Program-made: the position numbers and the translations under genes
In this document: positions 37,189 to 46,181 of the stretch, piece after piece
How positions within the stretch are numbered: the first letter of the stretch is position 1
Layout: the number at the start of each line of letters is the position of its first letter
Origin: JBBECF01 sp040881945
Lineage (GTDB): Bacteria > Pseudomonadota > Alphaproteobacteria > Dongiales > Dongiaceae
Length of the DNA: 46,762 bases
Assembly: GCA_040881945.1 (NCBI GenBank)
Contig: JBBECF010000012.1
Span: 1-46,762, forward strand
Reading direction: 5' to 3'
The notes under the pieces: generated by a model
The model's database searches: none
What the model saw: only the letters and a program-made list of their open reading frames with translations
What the model was told of the DNA's origin: nothing

Positions 37189-38142
37189 ATGCCGACAAGA
37201 TCGTTCCTATGGGCGGCCGTCGGGTTGCCGCTGGTCCTGGCCGGCGGGCCGTCCGCGGCCGAGTCGTTCATCGTCGACCTGACGCACGTGATGCCGACCT
37301 TCGAGCCGCTCGGCGGCGACATCACCCAGCCCGACCTGACCAAGCCCTATGGCGACAGCCAGGCGATTCCCACCTTCGGGGTGCAGACGGTGCTGCAGAT
37401 CTCGGAGTTCCCCACCAACCAGGGGCATTTCGACCTCGGGCGCCTGGTCCTGTCGGAGCATCACGGCACGCATATCGATTCGCCCGGCCACTACGTCAAC
37501 ACCCCAGAGACGACCGAGCCCGGCAACCCGCCGCGCAAGCTGGCGCATGAGTTGACCGTGGACGATCTCGTCGGCCCGGCCGTGCTCATCGACATCGGCG
37601 CGCGGGTGCAGGCCGAGCTCGACAAGAACGGCGGCAAGCCCAGCCCGGACACCGGCGTCACCGACTTCTCGGACCATTCGCCCAACGTGGTGACGGCCGA
37701 CGACATCGCCGCGGTCGCCGATCGCCTGGGCAACGGCGTGTGGCTGGTCGTCAATCTCGGCTGGTCGCGCTTCTACCATGACGCCGACTGGGCGACGACG
37801 CCCTATTTCAACGGCTGGAATTTTCCCGGCCTGAACAACGCGGCGATCGACAAGCTGATCGAGATCGAGGACGCGAAGGGCATCCGCATCAACGGCATCG
37901 TCATCGACAACATCGGGGTCGATACCGGGCAGGCCAGCAAGGGCTCGGACGACAAGTGGACGGACTCGTTCCGGTCGCATGTGCGCGGCCTGCAACGCGG
38001 CTGGAAGTTCGTCGAGAACGCGACCAACCTCGGCCAGCTGGCGATGGCCACGCCCGGAAGCTGCACGATCGTCATCGGCGCGCCGAACCACGTCCGCGGC
38101 ACCGGCGGCCCGTCGCGCGTGCTGGCGATGTGCGAACGATAG
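37189..38142 (+). CDS. Exported cyclase-family (kynurenine formamidase-like) metal hydrolase
   Basis: 317 residues with a signal peptide cut near GGPSAA-ESF. The family motif SEHHGTHIDSPGHY supplies the metal ligands, as in arylformamidases. ATG 37189 has GGGGAGGGGG upstream. Unlike kynurenine formamidase it is exported to the periplasm and is longer, with an inserted region (KNGGKPSPDTGVTDFSDHSP). Such periplasmic members have unknown substrates. It lies 13 bases before a HupE/UreJ-type membrane protein, probably as an operon. Confidence 0.85.
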   Translation: MPTRSFLWAAVGLPLVLAGGPSAAESFIVDLTHVMPTFEPLGGDITQPDLTKPYGDSQAIPTFGVQTVLQISEFPTNQGHFDLGRLVLSEHHGTHIDSPGHYVNTPETTEPGNPPRKLAHELTVDDLVGPAVLIDIGARVQAELDKNGGKPSPDTGVTDFSDHSPNVVTADDIAAVADRLGNGVWLVVNLGWSRFYHDADWATTPYFNGWNFPGLNNAAIDKLIEIEDAKGIRINGIVIDNIGVDTGQASKGSDDKWTDSFRSHVRGLQRGWKFVENATNLGQLAMATPGSCTIVIGAPNHVRGTGGPSRVLAMCER

Positions 38143-38155
38143 GCCGGGGGGCGTT

Positions 38156-39247
38156 TTGGCTACCCGTCTCGCCGCCGCTCTCGCCGCCCTCGGGGCGGTG
38201 CTCGCGGTCCTCGTCGCCGGCGGCGGGCCGGCGCAGGCCCACCGGACCAACCTCGCCACCGCCCTGGTGACGGTGACGGGCGACGAGGTCCATTACCGGC
38301 TTTCGGTCTCCGCGCACGACCTGGCGGTGGCGCTGGGGATCGAGACCGATCTCAAGACGCCGCTCCCGGCGTCGGCCTTCGAGACGCGGGGGGCGGCGCT
38401 CGACGCCTATCTCGGGCGCGGCTTGCGCATCGCCGCCGAAGGCGCGCCGTGCCGGCTGGCGCCGCCGACCATCGACTATTCGGGCCTGCCGCAAGACGTC
38501 GCGCTAGAGCTCGTCTATCGCTGCCCGGCGCCGGTCGAGCGGCTGTCGATCGCCTACGGTCTGTTCTTCGACATCGACCCGCAGCACCGCAGCATCGGCC
38601 GGCTCGTCCTCACCGACCGCGCCGAGGAGTTCCTCTTCGACCGCTCGCTCAACCGACTCGACGTCGAGGTCGGCTCGGCCGTGCCCTCGATGGCGCCGGC
38701 CGAGCGGTTCCTGCGCGTGCTCCTGATCGGCGTCGAGCACATCCTCGGCGGCTACGACCATCTGTTGTTCCTGGCCGCGCTGCTCATCGGCAGCGTCCGA
38801 TTCTGGGGCCTGGTAAAGATCGTCACCGCCTTCACCGTGGCGCACAGCCTGACGCTGTCGCTCGCCTGGTACGGCGCCGTCGATCTGCCGGCGCGGCTGG
38901 TGGAAATTCTGATCGCCCTCAGCATCGCCTACGTCGCCGTGGAGAACATTGTCGGCAAGGGATTGGCCCGGCGCTGGCTCGTAACCTTCTTTCTCGGCCT
39001 CGTGCACGGCCTCGGGTTCTACGGGGTTTTGCGCGATCTGGACCTCGCCCGCGGCGACGCGGTCACCATGGTGCTCGCCTTCAACCTCGGCGTCGAGGCC
39101 GGGCAGATCGCGGTCATCGCCGTCGTCTTTCTCGCGATCACCTGGTGGGCTCGCCAGTCCTGGTTCCCGGCGACGGCGCGGGCCGGGTCGGCGGCGATCC
39201 TGGCGGTTGCCGCCTATTGGGTGGTCGAGCGCGCGTTCTTGGCCTGA
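38156..39247 (+). CDS. HupE/UreJ-type membrane protein with periplasmic N-terminal domain
   Basis: 363 residues, starting with TTG at 38156 behind GGGGGG. A signal peptide (to PAQA-HRTN) leads to a periplasmic domain of about 160 residues. The C-terminal half has about six membrane segments with the family signature GVEHILGGYDHLLFLAALLI, then FTVAHSLTLSLAW and VHGLGFYGVL, whose histidines and acids suggest metal binding. HupE/UreJ relatives move nickel; this longer type is less studied. It follows the exported metal-dependent cyclase. Its end overlaps the convergent HEAT gene by 34 bases. Confidence 0.82.
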   Translation: MATRLAAALAALGAVLAVLVAGGGPAQAHRTNLATALVTVTGDEVHYRLSVSAHDLAVALGIETDLKTPLPASAFETRGAALDAYLGRGLRIAAEGAPCRLAPPTIDYSGLPQDVALELVYRCPAPVERLSIAYGLFFDIDPQHRSIGRLVLTDRAEEFLFDRSLNRLDVEVGSAVPSMAPAERFLRVLLIGVEHILGGYDHLLFLAALLIGSVRFWGLVKIVTAFTVAHSLTLSLAWYGAVDLPARLVEILIALSIAYVAVENIVGKGLARRWLVTFFLGLVHGLGFYGVLRDLDLARGDAVTMVLAFNLGVEAGQIAVIAVVFLAITWWARQSWFPATARAGSAAILAVAAYWVVERAFLA

Positions 39248-40815
39248 GCCGGGTCGGCGTCGGCGCCGAGCAGGCGGGCGCTCTCGCGCGCCGCCGCGCG
39301 CACCCGTTCGTCGCCATCGCCCTCCGCCGCGGCGAGCAGCGCCGGCAGGGCGGCCGCGTCGCCGAGATAGCCGAGGCCGATGGCGGCCTCGCGCCGCACC
39401 CCGCCATGGCCGTCCGACAGGCGCGCGATCATCGGTTCGACCGCCGCGCGGTCGCCGAGGCGGCCGAGCACGGCGGCGGCGCCGCGCCGCACCTCGCCGT
39501 CGGCGTCATCGAGCAGCGGCAGCGCCGCCGCCGCCGCCCCCGCCAGGCCCAGCACGCCGATCGCGCGCACCGCGGCGGCGCGCAGCCGCGGGTCGGGGTC
39601 GGCGAGCGGCCCGCCCCCAGCCAGGTAGTCCGCCGCCGCCGGCGCGCGGCTGTAGCCGAGCCCGACGAGGGCAAGCCGGCGCAGCTCGTAGACCGCTTCG
39701 GCGAGCATCAGGCCGGCGGCCGAATCGCGCGGGAAGTCCCGCGGCCGGGCGGCGTCGAGGAACGCCGGCAGGCCGGAGTCGGGCGCCAGATCGATGAGCG
39801 CGCGCAGGGTCGCGAGCAGGAGCGCGTAGTCGGCGAGCGCCGACGGCGCCTCGGCCAGCAGCGCCTCGTTCGGCCGGGCGGCGAGGCCGTCCGCCAGCCC
39901 GCGGTAGAGATCGAGAAGCGGCGCGACCGTGCGTGGATCGCTGAGGCGCGAGAGCCCGAGGACGGCCTGATAACGCGCCGCCGGCGGTCCGTCGCGCAGC
40001 ATCTCGATCAGGGTCGGCAGGGCCGAGGGGTCGGCGATGCGGGCGAGCGCGGCGACGATGCGCACGCGCAGACCCGGGTCCTCCGTCGCGCGCAGCAGGT
40101 CGCGCAACGGCTTCGCGGCGGCGGCCGCGCCGAGCCGGCCGAGGGCGTCGACCGCCGCGCCGCGTTCCAGTTCGCCGCGGCCGTGCAGCGCCGCGAGCAG
40201 CGGTCGCGCGGCGGCCGATGCGCCGGTGGCGCCGAGGGCCCGGAGGGCGCGCAGCCGCACGCTCTGGCTCTTGCCGTCGAGCGCGAGAGCGGCTAGCGCC
40301 TCGACGGCGGCCGGTGTCGCGAAATGCCCCAGCGCGTCGATCGCCCGCGTGCGCACGATAAGCGACGGGTCGCCGTCGAGCGCCGCGAGCAGCCGCGGCA
40401 CGACCGCCGCGTCGCCGATCGCGCCGAGCGCCTGCACCGCCTCGGCGCGCAGCTCCTCGCGGTCCTCGGCGTCGAGGGCGCCGAGCAGCGCCGGCACGGC
40501 GCGCGCGTCGCCGATGCGCCCCAGCGCCTGATAGACCGGGCCGCGCACGCCCGGGCTCTCCTCGGGACGGTCGAGCAGCCGCAGCAGCGGCGCGACGGCC
40601 GCCGGCTCCTGGCGCACGCCGAGCGACAGCGCGGCCTGGGCGCGCAACTCGTCGTCCGCGCCGTTCAGGGCCGCGAACAGGGCGGGCAGGGGGATCGCAT
40701 GGTGCTCCCAGCCGTTGCCGAGCGCACCCGGCGCCGCGACGCCGAGGACCAGCGCCGCCGCCGCCAAGGCGCGCACCACCATGCCCCGCATACCTGTGCT
40801 ACCCGTCCATGACAT
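39214..40815 (-). CDS. Exported HEAT-repeat protein
   Basis: 533 residues. After a hydrophobic N-terminus (ALAAAALVLGVAAPGALG) that looks like a signal peptide, the rest is a chain of about 30-residue helical pairs such as AVPALLGALDAEDREELRAEAVQALGAIGD (shown by its first and last parts: AVPALLGALD, AVQALGAIGD). These are HEAT/PBS-lyase type repeats that form a scaffold for protein binding. In-frame ATGs at 40791 and 40782 are alternative starts. No catalytic motif is seen. The partner may be the neighbouring membrane protein. Confidence 0.82.
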   Translation of the reverse strand: MSWTGSTGMRGMVVRALAAAALVLGVAAPGALGNGWEHHAIPLPALFAALNGADDELRAQAALSLGVRQEPAAVAPLLRLLDRPEESPGVRGPVYQALGRIGDARAVPALLGALDAEDREELRAEAVQALGAIGDAAVVPRLLAALDGDPSLIVRTRAIDALGHFATPAAVEALAALALDGKSQSVRLRALRALGATGASAAARPLLAALHGRGELERGAAVDALGRLGAAAAAKPLRDLLRATEDPGLRVRIVAALARIADPSALPTLIEMLRDGPPAARYQAVLGLSRLSDPRTVAPLLDLYRGLADGLAARPNEALLAEAPSALADYALLLATLRALIDLAPDSGLPAFLDAARPRDFPRDSAAGLMLAEAVYELRRLALVGLGYSRAPAAADYLAGGGPLADPDPRLRAAAVRAIGVLGLAGAAAAALPLLDDADGEVRRGAAAVLGRLGDRAAVEPMIARLSDGHGGVRREAAIGLGYLGDAAALPALLAAAEGDGDERVRAAARESARLLGADADPAQAKNARSTTQ

Positions 40816-40885
40816 CGTTGCGCCGATGCTACCACGCCGGCGGCGCCGCCAGGACTATCGCATATGGCCACGGCACGGCTGCCCG

Positions 40886-40969
40886 TGCGGCCTTCGACAG
40901 GCTCAGGCTGAGGGGGAAATCGTCGTGGCACAAAGAAAACTCCTCATGCTGAGCCTGTCGAAGCACGCA
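40886..40969. repeat. Dispersed hairpin repeat, copy 2
   Basis: Same family as 34345-34427: arms at 40886-40913 and 40942-40969, core CTTCGACAGGCTCAGG, loop with GTGGCACAAAGA. This copy is more diverged, with several arm mismatches. It lies between the HEAT gene and osmC. Confidence 0.75.
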
Positions 40970-41104
40970 CGATGCCGATCCAAGTCTTCTCTAGTCGGAA
41001 GCGCACCCTCATATGCGATGGTGGTGCAGCGATGCCGAGTCCGGGTTTCGCGGCGTTCGTCAAGCTGCTATAGCGGACTTGCCGCAAGCGAACGGGAGAC
41101 CGCC

Positions 41105-41629
41105 ATGAACGCCGACGAGCTGCGCGCGCTGCAGGCGCCCCTGAAGGCGCGCTACCGGGACGAACCGGAGAGCGCGACGATCACCCTGCGCGCGCACGGG
41201 CAACTCGGCGACGAGACGATCACCTGCAAGGTGGAGACGGGCCGCGCCATGGCCGAGGCCGGGCTGCACCCGGCGACCGGCGGCGACGGCGTCGCCTTGT
41301 GTTCCGGTGACATGCTGCTCGAGGCGCTGGTCGCCTGCGCCGGCGTCACCCTGAAGGCGGTCGCCACGGCGCTCGCGCTGCCGGTGCGCGGCGGCCGCGT
41401 GACCGCCGAAGGCGACCTCGACGTCCGCGGCACGCTCGGCGTCGACAAGGCGGCGCCGGTCGGCTTCCACGACATCCGGCTGCGCTTCGACCTCGACACC
41501 GACGTGACGCCCGATCAGCTCGACAAGCTCCTGCAATTGACCGAGCGCTACTGCGTCGTCTTCCAGACCCTCAGCCGCTCGCCCCGGCTCACGGTCGCGC
41601 ACAGGGAAAAAGGGGACAGTCCCCTTTAA
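41105..41629 (+). CDS. OsmC-family protein
   Basis: 174 residues with the OsmC/Ohr-like beta-alpha pattern; the peroxidatic-type cysteines appear as CSGDMLLEALVACAGVTLK and ERYCVVFQTL. Members reduce organic peroxides or bind acylated thiols. ATG 41105 follows GGGAG. The final residues REKGDSPL and the stop codon are encoded by a palindromic repeat (41609-41627) and are not part of the family fold, so the original end has been replaced. Confidence 0.85.
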   Translation: MNADELRALQAPLKARYRDEPESATITLRAHGQLGDETITCKVETGRAMAEAGLHPATGGDGVALCSGDMLLEALVACAGVTLKAVATALALPVRGGRVTAEGDLDVRGTLGVDKAAPVGFHDIRLRFDLDTDVTPDQLDKLLQLTERYCVVFQTLSRSPRLTVAHREKGDSPL

Positions 41630-41717
41630 TTAGGCAGAATCAGAGCAAATCCGCGGGTCAATAAAGGGGACTGTCCCCTTTTTTCCGGGTCAATAAAGGG
41701 GACTGTCCCCTTTTTTC
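41609..41717. repeat. REP-like palindromes, one single and one tandem pair
   Basis: The 19-base palindrome AAAGGGGAC-A/T-GTCCCCTTT occurs at 41609-41627, 41663-41681 and 41695-41713. The last two lie in tandem 32-base units (41654-41685, 41686-41717) beginning CGGGTCAATAAAGG. The copy after the gap (41841-41872) is probably the same as the last unit. This palindrome is widespread in proteobacteria and resembles REP sequences moved by RAYT-type transposases. Confidence 0.85.
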
Positions 41718-41740
41718 CCTTGCGCCGCCTTGCGGATGTC

Positions 41741-41840
41741 NNNNNNNNNNNNNNNNNNNNNNNNNNNNNNNNNNNNNNNNNNNNNNNNNNNNNNNNNNNN
41801 NNNNNNNNNNNNNNNNNNNNNNNNNNNNNNNNNNNNNNNN
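41741..41840. other. Assembly gap (100 N) with 55-base identical flanks
   Basis: Bases 41686-41740 equal 41841-41895 exactly (55 bases). Both copies include one palindromic unit and the beginning of the neighbouring coding sequence. As at 29122, this is best explained by a k-mer overlap of two contigs and not by missing sequence. Confidence 0.85.
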
Positions 41841-41844
41841 CGGG

Positions 41845-43557
41845 TCAATAAAGGGGACTGTCCCCTTTTTTCCCTTGCGCCGCCTTGCGGATGTCGGCGA
41901 GGCTGGCGCGCGTCGTGATCGCCTCGGGGTCGAGCTTGAGTTCGATCAGGGCCGGGCGGCCGGCGGCCATCGCCCGCTCGAAGGCCGGCGCGAACTCCGC
42001 CGTCCGCTCGACCGTCTCGCCCTGGGCGCCGAAGGCGCGGGCCAACGCCGCGAAATCGGGATTGACCAGGTCGGTGGCGATGACGCGCCCCGGGTACTCG
42101 CGCTCCTGGTGCATGCGGATGGTGCCGTACATGGAATTGTTGACGACGAGCACGACGACGTTGAGGCCGTACTGCACCGCCGTCGCCAGCTCCTGCCCGG
42201 TCATCAGGAAGCAGCCGTCGCCGGCGAAGCAGACGACGGCGCGGTCGGGATGCGCGGCCTTGGCCGCCACTGCCGCCGGCAGGCCGTAGCCCATGGCGCC
42301 GCTGGTCGGCGCCAGTTGCGTGCGGAAGTGGCGGTACTGATAGAAGCGATGCACCCAGCCGGTGTAGTTGCCGGCGCCGTTGGCGACGATGGCGTCGGCC
42401 GGCAGCCGCGTGCGCAAATAGGCCATGACCTCGCCCATCTGCAGCGGCCCGGGGTTGCGCGGCGGCTCCAGGTTCGCCAGGTAGTCGGCGCGCGCGCCTA
42501 GGGTCCAGTCGCGCCACGGCGCGGGCGCGATCGGCGCCAGGGCGCGGGCCGCCGCCGCGAAGGGCGCCATGCCGGAATTGATCGGCAGGTCGGCCTGATA
42601 GACGCGGCCGAGCTCCTCGGCCCCGGCATGCACGTGCACGAGCGTCTGGCGCGGCCGCGGCACCTCGATCAGGGTATAGCCGCTGGTCGTCATCTCGCCG
42701 AGCCGGGCGCCGACGACGAGCAGCAGGTCGGCGTCGCGGACGCGCCGGGCCAGGGCCGGGTTGATGCCGACGCCGACATCGCCGGCATAGTTCGGATGCG
42801 TGTTGTCGAACAGGTCCTGGCAGCGGAACGCGGCGCCGGCCGGCAGATCGAAGGCCGCGGCGAAGGCGACGATGTCGGAAGCGGCCTGCGCTGTCCAGCC
42901 GCCGCCGCCGACGATCAGGAACGGCCGCTTGGCGGCGGCGATCAGCGCGCGCATCGCCGCCAGGTCGGCGGCGCCGGGATGCGGGCGCACGGTCTTGTAG
43001 GGGCCGGCGTCGGCGACCGTCACGCGGTCGGTCAGCATGTCCTCGGGCAGCGCCAGGACGACCGGGCCGGGCCGCCCGGCGACGGCGCGGTGGAACGCCT
43101 GGCTGACCAGTTCCGGGATGCGCGCCGCGTCGTCGATCTCGGCCACCCATTTCGTCAGCGGCCCGAACATGCGGCGGAAATCGACCTCCTGGAACGCCTC
43201 GCGCTCGACCTGGCCGCGTGCCACCTGGCCGACGAACAGGATCATCGGCGTCGAATCCTGGAAGGCGGTGTGGACGCCGATGGCGGCGTTGGCGGCGCCG
43301 GGGCCGCGGGTGACGAAGCAGATGCCCGGCCGTCCGGTCAGCTTGCCATGGGCCTCGGCCATGTTGGCGGCGCCGCCCTCCTGCCGGCAGGAAATCAGGC
43401 GAATCGCGTTCCGCGCGTCATAGAGCGCGTCGAGCACGGCAAGGTAGCTCTCGCCCGGCACGCAGAAGGCGAGATCGACGCCGTGGATCTTGAGCGCGTC
43501 GACGAGGACCTGCGCGCCGGTGCGCGGGGCGGGGGCGGTTGTCATTTTACGGGTCAC
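41845..43557 (-). CDS. TPP-dependent acetolactate-synthase-like enzyme
   Basis: 570 residues with the three-domain layout of the family. The catalytic glutamate is in SCRQEGGAANMAEA, the N-terminal pattern is GVDLAFCVPGESYLAVLDAL, and the TPP motif is GDGCFLMTGQELATAVQ...NNSMYG. It resembles the large subunit of acetolactate synthase but no small subunit follows, so benzoylformate-decarboxylase-like or other roles are possible. The start is GTG 43557, overlapping the GNAT stop (GTGA), or ATG 43545. The last residues KKGDSPLY and the stop come from a REP-like palindrome. Confidence 0.85.
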   Translation of the reverse strand: MTRKMTTAPAPRTGAQVLVDALKIHGVDLAFCVPGESYLAVLDALYDARNAIRLISCRQEGGAANMAEAHGKLTGRPGICFVTRGPGAANAAIGVHTAFQDSTPMILFVGQVARGQVEREAFQEVDFRRMFGPLTKWVAEIDDAARIPELVSQAFHRAVAGRPGPVVLALPEDMLTDRVTVADAGPYKTVRPHPGAADLAAMRALIAAAKRPFLIVGGGGWTAQAASDIVAFAAAFDLPAGAAFRCQDLFDNTHPNYAGDVGVGINPALARRVRDADLLLVVGARLGEMTTSGYTLIEVPRPRQTLVHVHAGAEELGRVYQADLPINSGMAPFAAAARALAPIAPAPWRDWTLGARADYLANLEPPRNPGPLQMGEVMAYLRTRLPADAIVANGAGNYTGWVHRFYQYRHFRTQLAPTSGAMGYGLPAAVAAKAAHPDRAVVCFAGDGCFLMTGQELATAVQYGLNVVVLVVNNSMYGTIRMHQEREYPGRVIATDLVNPDFAALARAFGAQGETVERTAEFAPAFERAMAAGRPALIELKLDPEAITTRASLADIRKAAQGKKGDSPLY

Positions 43558-44063
43558 GCCGCCGCGCGACGGCGCCGCAAGGGCTTGACCGCCCCCGCCA
43601 CGCCGGCGAGACCCCCGGCCGCGATCTCGCGCAGCAGCAGCCGTTCCGGCCGCTCGTCGGGCATGAAGATGCCGTGCGGCGCCGCCGGCGCGAATCCGAA
43701 CCGCCCGTAATAGTCGGCTTCTCCGACCAGCACGACGACCCGGTGCCCGGCCCGCGCGGCCGCCTCGATCGTGCGCTGGACGAGCGCCGCGCCGATGCCC
43801 TCGCCGCGCCGGTCCGGCGCGATGGCGAGCGGCCCGAGCAGCAGCGCCGGCGCGTCGGCCTCGCCCACCGTCACCGGCCAGTAGCGGATCGAACCGACGA
43901 TCCGGCCGCCGTCGCGCACCACCAGGCGCAGGTACGGGATCGAGGCGACGCCCCGGCGATACCGGTATGAAATCTTGGCCTGCCTTTCGGGGCCGAAGGC
44001 GGCGTCCAGCAGGGTCTCGATTTCCGCGGCGTCCCGGCGCCGCTCGGCTGTGGTCACGAACAT
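43554..44063 (-). CDS. GNAT-family N-acetyltransferase (YhbS-like)
   Basis: 169 residues. The acetyl-CoA loop is LGPLAIAPDRRGEGIGAALV, followed by VVVLVGEADYYGRFGFAPA, the pattern of the YhbS group. ATG 44063 has TATATT 19 bases upstream as a possible -10. It is the upstream gene of a two-gene unit with the TPP enzyme and overlaps it by 4 bases. The acetylated substrate is unknown. The C-terminus (KPLRRRRAAA) is basic. Confidence 0.85.
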   Translation of the reverse strand: MFVTTAERRRDAAEIETLLDAAFGPERQAKISYRYRRGVASIPYLRLVVRDGGRIVGSIRYWPVTVGEADAPALLLGPLAIAPDRRGEGIGAALVQRTIEAAARAGHRVVVLVGEADYYGRFGFAPAAPHGIFMPDERPERLLLREIAAGGLAGVAGAVKPLRRRRAAA

Positions 44064-44338
44064 GTTCAGGTCTCCGACGACAATATATCGACCGTTCGCC
44101 CGGCGCGGGGGCGCGTCGTCGTCGAGACCCTCGAATCCCTGGAAATACGGAGAGAAAGGCTCGCCTCGGACGAATCTACCCGCTCGCGCCGCATCCGCGC
44201 GTCGCGCCGCGTCGTCGTCGGAGTCGAAGCGTTGTCGTCACCTGCCCTGCTCCCCCGGACCGGCGCCAAGATATCACGGAGTCGCCCGGCGTCAACGGCG
44301 CTGTTCGCGGGATGTAGCTCTGCAACCCCGCCGCCGCC

Positions 44339-45751
44339 TCACACCGGCGGCCGCCTGTCCGCCCATGGCCGCGCCGCTTCGAGGGCGGCGCCGATGCGCA
44401 GGGCGGTCAGGTCGTCGAAGCGCCGCCCGACGATCTGCAAACCCGTCGGCAGGCCGGCGGCGGTGAAGCCCGAGGGCACCGACAGGGCCGGGCATTGGCT
44501 GACGAAATTGAACACCGCCGTCATGTCGAGGCCGTGCAGGCGCCCGTCGGCGTCCACCCGCTCGTAATCGGCGTCGCGGCCGCCGACGGGGGGCGGCGGC
44601 AGCGCCATGGTCGGGCACAGCAGCGCGTCGTAGCGCGCCAGGATCGGCGATAGCTTCTTCCATTGCTCGGTGCGCAGGATCTCGATGCGCTTGAACTCGA
44701 CGGCGGTCATCGCCAGGCCGGCGTCGAGCAGCGCCACGACATTGGGGTCCATGCGCTCGCGGTATTCCGGCAGCTTGTGGCCGAAGAACGTGGCGAGGTA
44801 GACGCCCCAATGGGCCAGCCAGGCGTCGACCAGCTCGCGGCTCCAGTCGAGATTCACGTCTTCGACCACTGCGCCCGCCTCGGCCAAGGCCGCGGCGGCC
44901 GCCCGCGTGTTCGCCGCGACCTCCGGATCGACATAATAGAAGCCGAGGTCGAGGCTGAGGGCGAGGCGCAGGCCCTCAACCGATGCCGGCGGCGGGATCG
45001 CGATGTCGAGCGCCGGCTTCAGCGACTGGATGTCGCGCTCGTCGGGCCCTTGCGTCACGGCGAGGAACAGCGCCGCGTCGGCGACGGTGCGGGCGAGCGG
45101 GCCGAAATGCGAGAGCTGGTCGAACTGGCTCGGCAGGATCGTGAACGGGATGCGCCCGAAGCTCGGCTTCAGCCCGACGATGCCGCAGAACGCCGCCGGG
45201 ATGCGCACCGACCCGCCCATGTCCGAGCCCTCGGCGAGCGGCACGCAGCCGGTCGCCACGGCGGCGCCCGAGCCGCCCGACGAGCCGCCCGGCGTCAGGT
45301 CGCCGTTCCACGGGTTGCGGGTGATGCCCCATAGGGGACTGTCGGTGAAGCTCGAATGGGCGAATTCCGGCGTCGTCGTCTTGCCGACCAGGATCGCCCC
45401 GGCGCCGAGCAGGGCCTCGACGATCGGCGCGTCCGCGTCCGGCACCCAGTGCTCGTAGGCGAACGACCCGAGCGTCGTGCGCTTGCCCTTGGTCGGCGTC
45501 AGGTCCTTGATCGCGATCGGCACGCCGTGCAACGGCCCCACCGGCTTGCCCGCCATGACCGCGCGTTCGGCCTCGCGGGCGCGGGCCATCGCCTCGTCGC
45601 CATAGACGAAGCAGAAGCAGTTGAGGCGCGGGTTGACCTCGGCGATCCGCGCCAGGCTGTTGGCGACGACCTCGACCGGCGAAACCTCGCGGGCGCGGAT
45701 CATGCGCGCGAGCTCGGTCGCGGGCGTGTAGGCGAGATCGAGATCGCTCAT
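44339..45751 (-). CDS. Amidase (amidase signature family)
   Basis: 470 residues, typical length. The Ser-cisSer-Lys triad is visible: the lysine in GVPIAIKDL, the cis-serine in TPGGSSGGSGAAVATG, and the nucleophilic serine in GSDMGGSVRIPA. It hydrolyses carboxamides and could also be related to GatA, but no gatB or gatC is near. ATG 45751 has GGAG upstream. Downstream of it lie about 275 bases without a gene before the GNAT gene. No signal peptide is seen. Confidence 0.88.
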   Translation of the reverse strand: MSDLDLAYTPATELARMIRAREVSPVEVVANSLARIAEVNPRLNCFCFVYGDEAMARAREAERAVMAGKPVGPLHGVPIAIKDLTPTKGKRTTLGSFAYEHWVPDADAPIVEALLGAGAILVGKTTTPEFAHSSFTDSPLWGITRNPWNGDLTPGGSSGGSGAAVATGCVPLAEGSDMGGSVRIPAAFCGIVGLKPSFGRIPFTILPSQFDQLSHFGPLARTVADAALFLAVTQGPDERDIQSLKPALDIAIPPPASVEGLRLALSLDLGFYYVDPEVAANTRAAAAALAEAGAVVEDVNLDWSRELVDAWLAHWGVYLATFFGHKLPEYRERMDPNVVALLDAGLAMTAVEFKRIEILRTEQWKKLSPILARYDALLCPTMALPPPPVGGRDADYERVDADGRLHGLDMTAVFNFVSQCPALSVPSGFTAAGLPTGLQIVGRRFDDLTALRIGAALEAARPWADRRPPV

Positions 45752-45773
45752 CGGGAGCTTCCCCCGGGGTGTT

Positions 45774-46118
45774 TCAGGCGTGGCCGCGGTGCAGGATGCG
45801 GTCGGCGAGGCCCGTTTCGTAGGCGAGGCCGGCGGGCGTGAGGATCGCGGCGCCCGGGAACAGCGAGCGGATCAGCCCCTTGCGTTGCAGCGCCGCCCAC
45901 GCCGCCTCGTTGCCGAGACCGGTGGCGTCGCGCGTCTGCACGACGGCGTCGCCGAGATGGAAATGATCGCCGTGCGGGCGCGGCAGGTTGGCGACGACGA
46001 CGTGCCCCGGCTCCTCGGCCGGGCTGGCATGGCCGTCCAACCGCGCCAGCGCCTGCAACAGCGTCAGCGTCCTGAGTTGCAGCGCATTGAGATTCAGCGG
46101 GTTGCGCTTGGGGGACAT
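45774..46118 (-). CDS. Small conserved hypothetical protein
   Basis: 114 residues beginning MSPKRNPLNLNALQLRTLTL, then HGDHFHLGDAVVQTRDATGL and LTPAGLAYETGL. It looks like a small alphaproteobacterial family of unknown function; the histidine-rich HGDHFH could bind a metal. ATG 46118 is chosen over the upstream 46178 because it starts with the conserved part and has a fair ribosome site (GGAG upstream). It ends 22 bases before the amidase start, so the two may be cotranscribed. Confidence 0.65.
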   Translation of the reverse strand: MSPKRNPLNLNALQLRTLTLLQALARLDGHASPAEEPGHVVVANLPRPHGDHFHLGDAVVQTRDATGLGNEAAWAALQRKGLIRSLFPGAAILTPAGLAYETGLADRILHRGHA

Positions 46119-46181
46119 GGCGGAGCTCGGTCTCTCGGCACGGCGGTCACTGTAGTGCCTCGGGCGACGGCCTGTCATAGG

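Noticed and set aside
41654..41717. CRISPR-like array from the repeated palindromic units
   Set aside because: The units are directly adjacent with no spacers and are REP-like; no cas gene is present.
44064..44338. Small open frame between the GNAT and amidase genes
   Set aside because: Arg/Ser/Thr-rich translation without ribosome site or conserved pattern.
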